DNA from: Sphingomonas sp. BK345 | GTDB lineage: Bacteria > Pseudomonadota > Alphaproteobacteria > Sphingomonadales > Sphingomonadaceae | Length of the DNA: 64,000 bases | Direction: 5' to 3' | Assembly: GCF_014193845.1 (NCBI RefSeq) | Contig: NZ_JACHZX010000004.1 | Location: 310,001-374,000, forward strand | Shown here: positions 57,800 to 64,000 of the stretch, piece by piece | Layout of the letters: each line of letters begins with the position of its first letter | Numbering within the stretch: the stretch's first letter is position 1 | Notes under the pieces: generated by a model | Database searches by the model: none | What the model was told of the DNA's origin: nothing | The model's input: only the letters and a program-made list of their open reading frames with translations | Translations under genes and position numbers: made by a program

Positions 57800-60394
57800 C
57801 TACCCCTCCAGGCTCTTCGACGCCTGTTCGAACAAGTCCTTGCTGATCCCAGGCGTCGCGACGATCCGCTCCAGCTCGGCGCGCATGAGCGCCGCGCGTG
57901 CAGGGTCGAAGCGGCGCCAGCGGCCGAGCGGGGGCAGCAACCGCGCCGAGGTTTGCGGGTTGAGCGGGTCGAGCGCGAGCAGCTGGTCCGCGAGCCAGCG
58001 ATAGCCTGCCCCCCCGGCGACGTGGAAGGCACGCTGGTTAACCGCGAAGGCGCCGATCAGCGCGCGCGCGCGATTGGGGTTGGCGAGCGAGAAATCGGGG
58101 TGGCGCGCCAGCTCGGCGACGAGCGCGGGCGTGTCGTCGCGCGATGCCAGCGCCTGCGTCTGGAACCATTTGTCGAGCACCAGCGGATTGTCGGCATAGC
58201 GCGCGTAGAAGGCCGCCAGCGCGGCGTCGCGCTCGTCGGAATGGCCGCTCGCCAGCGCGGTGAGCGCGCCCTGCCGGTCGGTCATGTTGTCCGCTGCCGC
58301 GAACTGCGCCCAGGCCAGCGCCGGCGCGTCCGCCGCGCCGCCCGCCTGAAGGTAGTGGAGCGCGACGTTGCGCAGGCGCCGCACGCCCTTGGCCGCCGGC
58401 GTATAAGCGTAAGGCACGCGATCGCCGAGATCGCAGGCGGCGCGCCAGCGCTGGTCGAGCGCGCGCGCAAGCGCACGCCGCAGCGCCTCACGCGCGGTGA
58501 AGACCGCCTCGGGGTCGACCATGGCGAGCTGGTCGCCGATAAAATTCTCCGATGGCAGCAGCACCGCCTCGGCGACGAAGGCACGGTCGAGCGCTGGATC
58601 GTCGAGCGTGTCCGCCACCGCCTCGATCACGGCGCGATGATCGGCCTCGCCCTCCACGGTTGCGGCCACCAATGTGTCGAGCATCAGCTGCTGCGTCGCC
58701 TCGTAGCGCGCAAAGGAATCGTCGTCGTGGCGCGCGAGGAAGGCAAGGTCGGCGGCGGTGCGATCGCTCTCGATGATCACCGGCGCGGAGAAGCCGCGGT
58801 TGAGCGAGACCACGGGCCGCTCGGTCACGTCCTCGAAGGCGACGCTCTCCGCCGCGTCGCGCAGCACCACCAACCGCTCGGCACCGAGCGGCTTGCCGGT
58901 GGCGCTGCCGAACAGTCGCACCCGCAGCGGCAGGACCTGCGGCGCCTTGCCGCTTTGCCCCGGCGTGTCGGGCACCTTCTGCGCGAGGTGGAGCAGCGCA
59001 CGGCCGCTGCCGGGCTCATGCTCGACGCTGGCCGACACGCGCGGCGTGCCCGCCTGGCTGTACCATAGGCGGAACTGCGCGAGGTCGACCCCGCTCGCCT
59101 CCTCCATGCAGCGGACGAAGTCCTCGCAGGTCGCGGCGGTGCCGTCGTGGCGGTCGAAGTAGAGGTCGGCGCCGGCGCGGAAGGCGGCGTCACCCAGCAT
59201 CGTCGCCACCATGCGGATCAGCTCGGCGCCCTTGTTGTAGATGGTCGCGGTGTAGAAGTTGCTGATCTCGATGTAGCTCTCGGGGCGCACCGGGTGCGCC
59301 AGCGGGCCGGAATCTTCGGGGAACTGCGCCGCGCGCAGCCCGCGCACGTCCTCGATCCGCTTCACCGCGGCGGAGCCCTGGTCGGCGCTGAACGACTGGT
59401 CGCGATAAACGGTGAAGCCTTCCTTCAGGCTCAGCTGGAACCAGTCGCGGCACGTGACGCGATTGCCCGACCAGTTGTGGAAATATTCGTGCGCCACCAC
59501 CGCGGCGATGGCGTCATAGTCATAGTCGGTCGCGGTGTCCGGATCGGCGAGGATGTAGCGGCTGTTGAAGATGTTCAGCCCCTTGTTCTCCATCGCGCCG
59601 AAGTTGAAGTCGTCGACCGCGACGATATTGAACACGTCGAGGTCATATTCGCGGCCGTAGACGCGCTCGTCCCACGCCATCGAGAGCTTGAGCGCGTCGA
59701 GCGCGTGCGCGGTCTTGGCCAGCTCCGCGGCGCGGACCCAGATGCCCAGTGCCACCTCACGTCCCGAGCGCGTGGTGAACGTGTCGCGGTTCACCGCCAG
59801 GTCGCCCGCCACCAGCGCGAAGAGATAGGAGGGCTTGGGATAGGGATCGTGCCACTCGGCCCAGTGCGTTCCGTCGGCGCCCTCGCCCTGCGCCACGGGG
59901 TCCCCATTGGCGAGCAGCACCGGGAAGCGGCGCCGGTCGGCGCTCATCCGCACCCGATAGGTGGCGAGCACGTCGGGCCGATCGGGGAAATAGGTGATGC
60001 GTCGGAAGCCCTCGGCCTCGCATTGCGTGCACAGGATCCCACCCGAGGCGTAGAGCCCCATCAGCTGGGTGTTGCGATCGGGCGCGACCTCCACTTCGGT
60101 CTCGATCACGTGGCGGTCGCCGGCGAGCGGCACGACGAGTTGCTCGCCCTCTATCGTCCAGCCCTCGGCGGGCGCGCCGTCCACCATGACCGAGAGCGGC
60201 ACCTGCCCCGCGCCGTCGAGCCGCAGCGGCAGGTCGTGCGTGCCGTTGCGCTCGACGCTGAGCCGGGCGCGCACGCGCGTGCGCGTCGGATCAAGCGCGA
60301 AATCGAGCGCTATATCAGGGACGAGCCAAGCGGGCGCCTGATAATCGCGGCGATAGGTGACGAGGGGTGCGGCGGCGGTGAGGCGTGCGTCCAT
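57800..60394 (-). CDS. pepN: Aminopeptidase N (M1 family)
   Basis: An 864-residue zinc aminopeptidase. The exopeptidase motif GAMEN is at 266-270, the zinc site HEYFH at 302-306 with Glu325 in LKEGFTVY, followed by RDQSFSADQGSAAVKRIEDV. The N-terminal beta domain and the C-terminal helical domain (from about 540) complete the E. coli PepN-like architecture. There is no signal peptide, so it acts in the cytosol on peptide breakdown. The ATG at 60394 (MDARLTAAAPLVTYRRDYQ) is chosen; the frame runs further but without family-like sequence. Confidence 0.95.
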   Translation of the reverse strand: MDARLTAAAPLVTYRRDYQAPAWLVPDIALDFALDPTRTRVRARLSVERNGTHDLPLRLDGAGQVPLSVMVDGAPAEGWTIEGEQLVVPLAGDRHVIETEVEVAPDRNTQLMGLYASGGILCTQCEAEGFRRITYFPDRPDVLATYRVRMSADRRRFPVLLANGDPVAQGEGADGTHWAEWHDPYPKPSYLFALVAGDLAVNRDTFTTRSGREVALGIWVRAAELAKTAHALDALKLSMAWDERVYGREYDLDVFNIVAVDDFNFGAMENKGLNIFNSRYILADPDTATDYDYDAIAAVVAHEYFHNWSGNRVTCRDWFQLSLKEGFTVYRDQSFSADQGSAAVKRIEDVRGLRAAQFPEDSGPLAHPVRPESYIEISNFYTATIYNKGAELIRMVATMLGDAAFRAGADLYFDRHDGTAATCEDFVRCMEEASGVDLAQFRLWYSQAGTPRVSASVEHEPGSGRALLHLAQKVPDTPGQSGKAPQVLPLRVRLFGSATGKPLGAERLVVLRDAAESVAFEDVTERPVVSLNRGFSAPVIIESDRTAADLAFLARHDDDSFARYEATQQLMLDTLVAATVEGEADHRAVIEAVADTLDDPALDRAFVAEAVLLPSENFIGDQLAMVDPEAVFTAREALRRALARALDQRWRAACDLGDRVPYAYTPAAKGVRRLRNVALHYLQAGGAADAPALAWAQFAAADNMTDRQGALTALASGHSDERDAALAAFYARYADNPLVLDKWFQTQALASRDDTPALVAELARHPDFSLANPNRARALIGAFAVNQRAFHVAGGAGYRWLADQLLALDPLNPQTSARLLPPLGRWRRFDPARAALMRAELERIVATPGISKDLFEQASKSLEG

Positions 60395-60530
60395 GGCCTT
60401 GACTATAATCGGGCGCCGCGCTGGTTCCATGAGAAAGCGGCGTCCGTCTCCGCCGCACCGGGCCACTCGGCAGGTGCGCGATGTGAAAAGCTAAGCTACG
60501 GCGATTCCTTCAAATTGCCGAAGGTCGCCG

Positions 60531-62201
60531 ATGTACCGTCGTATCGTCACTCCGCTGCTGCTCGCCTGTGCCACCGTCGCCACCGCCCAGGTTCCCGCCC
60601 CCGCACCTGCCCCGACGCCGGCCGCGCGCAACGCCGCGCTCACCGCTCCGCTGCCCGCCGATCAGGCGGCGATGAAGGCGCACGTGATGTTCCTCGCCTC
60701 GGACGCGATGCGCGGGCGCGAGGCGGGCAGCGGCGAATATGACATCGCCGCGCAATATGTCGCCTCGCAATTCTACGGCGCCGGGCTCAAGCCGATGGGC
60801 GACGACGGCGGCTACCTCCAGAAGGTGCCGCTGACCGCCTATAAAATCGCGGACGAGGGCGCATTCAGCTGGGCACCGGCGACCGGCGCATCGCAGAAGC
60901 TGGCGTTCGGCACCGACTATGTGCCCGCCGCAAACCCCGCCGCGAAGCAGACGCGCGTATCGGCACCGGTGGTCTATGTCGGCCACGGCCTGTCGGCGAA
61001 CGCTTATGGCATCGACGATTACGCCGGCGCCGACGTGCGCGGCAAGATCGTCGCCTATGTCGGCGGTGTGCCGACCGGGCTGCCGAGCGAGATCGCGGCG
61101 ACGCTGAGCGGCGCGCCGGCGCGGCTCGCCGCCGCAGCAGCGCACGGCGCGGTGGGAGCGGTCGCGATCGCCGACCTGCGCGCGCCGGGGCGCGGCACGC
61201 CGGGCTTCGACACGGTGAAGAAGGGCTATGACTCGGAGCGGGTGACCTGGGCGCTGCCCGACGGCACCGGCAGCAGTGCCACCCCCTCGGTGCCGCTGCT
61301 CGGCACGCTCTCCACCGCTGGCGCGGCCAAGCTCTTCGGGCGCGACTGGGCGACGATGGTGCGCGCGGCGAAGAAGAAGGTGCTGCGCGCGCGCCCGGTC
61401 ACCGCCGCCGGCACGCTGACGGTGCAGAGCGCGACCGGCTTCCGCGCGCTGCCCAGCAGCAACGTCATCGGCATGATCCCCGGCACCGATCCGAGCGTCG
61501 GGCGCGAGACCGTCGTGCTGTCGGCGCACCTCGATCACGTCGGCGTTGGCATGGCGGTCAAGGGCGACACGATCTACAACGGCGCGCTCGACGACGCGAT
61601 CGGCATCGCCAGCCTGATCGAGGCGGCCAAGCGCTTCAGGCAGGCGCCGCCGCCGAAGCGGTCGGTGCTGTTCCTCGCCGTCACCGCCGAGGAGAAGGGG
61701 CTCGTCGGCAGCGACTATTTCACCAACCATTCGACCGTGCCGATCACCGACATCGTCGCCGACGTGAACCTCGACATGCCGATCCTCACCTACAGGTTCG
61801 AGGACATGGTGGCGTTCGGCGGCGACCGCTCGTCGCTCGGGCCGATCATCGCGCGCGCGGTCGGCGCGATCGGCGTCGGCCTCTCGCCCGATCCGATGCC
61901 GGAGGAGGCAATCTTCGTCCGATCGGACCATTTCCGCTTCGTGCAGAAAGGCGTGCCCTCGGTCTTCCTGTGGCCGGGACAGAAGGGGCCGGGCAAGGCC
62001 GCGGTCGCCGACTTCATGGGCAACTGCTACCACAAGCCGTGCGACGATCTGTCGCAGCCGATCCTGTGGGACCAGGGCGTCCGCTTCGTCGACGCCAATT
62101 ACCGCATCGCGCGCGAGATCGCCGACGCGGCCGACCGGCCGCGCTGGAACAGAGGCGACTATTTCGGCCTGCTGTTCAAGGGACCGATGGCGGCGCAATG
62201 A
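60531..62201 (+). CDS. Secreted M28-family metallopeptidase with PA insert
   Basis: A 556-residue exported peptidase. Signal peptide MYRRIVTPLLLACATVATAQ, a Pro/Ala linker, then VMFLASDAMRGREAGSGEYDIAAQYVASQF, the typical M28 start. A protease-associated (PA) domain lies at about 130-260. The zinc and catalytic residues are in VLSAHLDHVGVG, YNGALDDAIGIASLIE, VTAEEKGLVGSDYF, DVNLDMPIL and the late His in MGNCYHKPCDDL. Related enzymes are aminopeptidases or folate-hydrolase-like; the substrate is not decidable. GAAGG sits upstream of the ATG. It is divergent from pepN, so both may serve peptide use. Confidence 0.9.
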   Translation: MYRRIVTPLLLACATVATAQVPAPAPAPTPAARNAALTAPLPADQAAMKAHVMFLASDAMRGREAGSGEYDIAAQYVASQFYGAGLKPMGDDGGYLQKVPLTAYKIADEGAFSWAPATGASQKLAFGTDYVPAANPAAKQTRVSAPVVYVGHGLSANAYGIDDYAGADVRGKIVAYVGGVPTGLPSEIAATLSGAPARLAAAAAHGAVGAVAIADLRAPGRGTPGFDTVKKGYDSERVTWALPDGTGSSATPSVPLLGTLSTAGAAKLFGRDWATMVRAAKKKVLRARPVTAAGTLTVQSATGFRALPSSNVIGMIPGTDPSVGRETVVLSAHLDHVGVGMAVKGDTIYNGALDDAIGIASLIEAAKRFRQAPPPKRSVLFLAVTAEEKGLVGSDYFTNHSTVPITDIVADVNLDMPILTYRFEDMVAFGGDRSSLGPIIARAVGAIGVGLSPDPMPEEAIFVRSDHFRFVQKGVPSVFLWPGQKGPGKAAVADFMGNCYHKPCDDLSQPILWDQGVRFVDANYRIAREIADAADRPRWNRGDYFGLLFKGPMAAQ

Positions 62202-62226
62202 GCCGCCGCGGCGGCGCGCGGCGCGC

Positions 62227-63330
62227 TCAGTCGAGCGGCCGCGCCTCGCCCTCGGCGTAGAGGTGCGTGCAGACCTGCGCCTCGGGCGTGTCACCCGGCT
62301 CCAGCGCCGCGACGGTAACCCAGCCTTCCGCGCGCATCGCCGCGCCGTCCGCCGCCGGCGTGCCGAACGGCAGGAACAACCGGCGGCGCTCGCCCGCGGG
62401 CTGGTCGCCGATCAGCCGGTCCGCGAACAGCGAGAAGCCGGTCGCCGCCTCCTCGGAACCGCCCTCGTGCACGACGGTGTAAGTGCCGCCGCGGCCGACC
62501 TCCGCGGACGAGCTCCCCGCGAACAGCGAGAAGCCCAGCCAGGTCTGATATTCGAAGCCGTGGCGCTCGGTCGGGTCGAGCGTCAGCACCGCGCGACCAT
62601 CCAGCGCACGCGCGATCGCGGCGAGCGCGTCGAGCCGTGACCCGAGCGCGCCGTCGCGGTCGAAGTCTCGCAGCCGCGCCAGCGCCTGATCGAACGGTCC
62701 CGCCGCCGCGACGAGCGGGAGGTAGTCGGGCGCGAGCTCGGCGACCGCGCCCGCGTCCTTGGCGTCGAGCCGCTGGCGCAGCGAGTCGAGCTTCTCGGGC
62801 GCGACCGGCAGCGCGCCCGCCGCGAGCGTGTCGACCAGATCGGGCAAGGTAAAGTCGATCGAGGGACGCGCCACCCTCGCGGCCGCGACCGCCTCGATCG
62901 CGACGGTCACCACCTCCTGCGCCGCCGCCACGGTGTCCAGCCCGAACAGCTCGGCGCCGATCTGCCGCGTCTCGCGCGCGGGAGCGAGCTGGCTGGCGCG
63001 CAGCTTGAGCACCGCGCCGGCGTAGCTCAGCCGCACCGGCCGCGGATGGTGCCCCATCCGGGTCGCCGCGATCCGCGCCACCTGCGCGGTCAGGTCCGGC
63101 CGGATCGCCAGCGTGCGCTGCGACACCGGGTCGACGAAGCGCACCGCATCCTGCAACGCGCCGGCCTTGAGCCGCGAGCCTAACCCCTCGGCGAACTCGG
63201 CGAGCGGCGGGTCGACGCGCTCATAGCCGTGGGCGTGAATCGCGCCGAGCACGCGCGCCTCCAGTGCCGCAGCGGCGTCGGCGACGGGCGGAAGGCGGTC
63301 GCGCAGCCCCTCGGGCAGCAGCGCGGTCAC
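62227..63330 (-). CDS. hisZ: ATP phosphoribosyltransferase regulatory subunit
   Basis: A 367-residue catalytically inactive histidyl-tRNA-synthetase paralogue that activates short-form HisG in histidine synthesis. It begins with GTG at 63330 (TALLPEGLRDRLPP), the family N-terminus, with GGGAG about 10 nt upstream. Class II synthetase-like blocks are GYERVDPPLAEFAEGL, FVDPVSQRTLAIRPDLTAQVARIAATR, ARETRQIGAELFG, and GRGGTYTVVHEGG with FLPFG near the end. No anticodon-binding domain follows. hisG is not in the window. Confidence 0.92.
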   Translation of the reverse strand: MTALLPEGLRDRLPPVADAAAALEARVLGAIHAHGYERVDPPLAEFAEGLGSRLKAGALQDAVRFVDPVSQRTLAIRPDLTAQVARIAATRMGHHPRPVRLSYAGAVLKLRASQLAPARETRQIGAELFGLDTVAAAQEVVTVAIEAVAAARVARPSIDFTLPDLVDTLAAGALPVAPEKLDSLRQRLDAKDAGAVAELAPDYLPLVAAAGPFDQALARLRDFDRDGALGSRLDALAAIARALDGRAVLTLDPTERHGFEYQTWLGFSLFAGSSSAEVGRGGTYTVVHEGGSEEAATGFSLFADRLIGDQPAGERRRLFLPFGTPAADGAAMRAEGWVTVAALEPGDTPEAQVCTHLYAEGEARPLD

Positions 63331-63572
63331 GCGCGACGCTCCCGCTCGTCCGCCACGAGAAGGCAGGGGTGAGGCGTCATCGTCATCGTCCCGTTCGCGT
63401 TGCGGCGGCACACCCGATGGCCGCGCGCCTCGAGCCCTGTTGTCCGCCGGTCGCCGCCCGATTGGTCGCTGCGCGCGCCGCCGTCAACCTCGCCGGAAGG
63501 CGGGCGCCACCTTGAGCGGCAAGTGATTGAGAAGGCGCGGCACCCGCGCGCGCCCCGCCGCGTTACCCCGCC

Positions 63573-64000
63573 ATGCCTACACCCTCCGAACACCCGCTCC
63601 GCCTCGGCTTCCCGGTCAAGGTGATGGGTAAGCCCGGCCTCAAGAGCGGCGACACGCGCCGCTGGCAGGCCAATCCGCATCTGAAATGCTCGCTCGAGCA
63701 GGTCGATAAGGTGCTCGACTATCTCGCCAGCGAGCGGCTCGACATGTATCGGCTCTCGTCCGATCTGGCGCCCTACGCCACGCATCCGGACATGCCGCAG
63801 TTCCACGACATGGTGCGCGAGAGCGACGCCGAGCTCGCCGCCTTCGGTGCCAAGGCGCGCACGCTGGGCATCCGGCTGTCGTTCCACCCCTCGCAATATG
63901 TGCTGCTCAACAGCCCCGACGACGCGCTGACCGCCAAGTCGATCTGGGATCTGTCGTCGCAGGCCGAGATGCTCGACCGTATGGGGCTGGACGAGGAGGC
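63573..64000 (+). CDS. uvsE: UV damage endonuclease UvsE/UvdE, N-terminal part
   Basis: The gene runs off the right edge; 142 codons are seen. The ATG at 63573 starts MPTPSEHPLRLGFPVKVMG, then GLKSGDTRRWQANPHLKCSLEQV, LDMYRLSSDLAPYATHPDMPQF and GIRLSFHPSQYVLLNSPDD, the signature blocks of UVDE endonucleases, which have a TIM-barrel with metal-binding His and Glu. These enzymes nick DNA 5' to UV photoproducts and start a repair pathway independent of UvrABC. It is divergent from hisZ across 240 bp in which I see no gene. Confidence 0.92.
   Translation, partial: MPTPSEHPLRLGFPVKVMGKPGLKSGDTRRWQANPHLKCSLEQVDKVLDYLASERLDMYRLSSDLAPYATHPDMPQFHDMVRESDAELAAFGAKARTLGIRLSFHPSQYVLLNSPDDALTAKSIWDLSSQAEMLDRMGLDEE

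Overview
The window is about 64 kb of GC-rich DNA (roughly 68-70% by eye) with the gene content and order of an alphaproteobacterium, most probably a sphingomonad (Sphingomonas or a close relative). The reasons are a cytochrome bc1 operon in the order Rieske, cytochrome b, cytochrome c1; a split F1-type ATP synthase operon with a short epsilon subunit; a PEPxxWA-type CTERM sorting signal; a TonB-dependent receptor; small sphingomonad-type secreted proteins; and many intergenic hairpin repeats of the GTCATCCCGG...CCGGGATCCA kind. No phage, plasmid, transposase or CRISPR array is visible, so this looks like a chromosomal housekeeping region with a few accessory patches.

Layout. 1-6.4 kb: end of a ferritin-like protein, a small acidic protein, a DUF1080 glycoside-hydrolase-like protein, a GH39 glycosidase, a tRNA-Arg(CCT) and a TonB receptor. 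6.5-9.4 kb: petA-petB-petC (bc1 complex) on the minus strand. 9.5-13.7 kb: trmL, hemF, an acetyltransferase, two polytopic membrane proteins, lipB. 13.8-16.1 kb: a Met-rich lipoprotein, a periplasmic protein, and a broken PEP-CTERM gene. 16.1-21.3 kb (minus): queE, queC, hslO, argF, argD. 21.4-26.5 kb (plus): a DnaJ-type co-chaperone, a YihY protein, fabI, an acetyltransferase, aroC, a low-complexity secreted protein. 26.5-36 kb: purA, a TlpA-like thioredoxin, a lipoprotein, a CitE-like lyase, an LpoA-like PBP activator divergent from rsmI, a DUF983 protein, a cytochrome c, yraN, gshB, a DedA protein. 36-43.4 kb: xerC, a GAF-PAS-GGDEF diguanylate cyclase, a YdfG-like dehydrogenase, a lower-GC two-gene patch (39.6-41.0 kb), priA. 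43.5-49.5 kb (minus): atpH-A-G-[lipoprotein]-D-[coiled-coil protein]-C. 49.9-52.5 kb: a truncated Ada-like regulator and a solitary CpaF ATPase. 52.5-54.6 kb (minus): the most unusual locus, described next. 54.8-64 kb: ppc, pepN, an M28 peptidase, hisZ and the start of uvsE.

The locus at 52.5-54.6 kb reads, on the minus strand, as a very short Thr/Asp-rich peptide with a Gly-Gly leader-like N-terminus, then a ChaN/TIKI-like secreted protein, then an ATP-grasp protein with the hallmarks of the MvdD (microviridin/graspetide) ligase family. The last two genes overlap at TAATG. I infer a graspetide-like RiPP operon. All three genes carry apparent lesions: a 1-nt discrepancy at a T4 tract before the peptide leader, an in-frame TAG in the middle gene, and a 1-nt shift at an A5 tract in the ligase. 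The locus is therefore either decaying or affected by homopolymer errors, and the reads need checking.

Other notable points are an unrecognised lipoprotein gene locked between atpG and atpD by start/stop overlaps, a coiled-coil single-pass membrane protein between atpD and atpC, an Ada-like protein that ends before its alkyltransferase active site, a PEP-CTERM protein cut off from its sorting signal by TAG, and a divergent gene pair whose start codons overlap.
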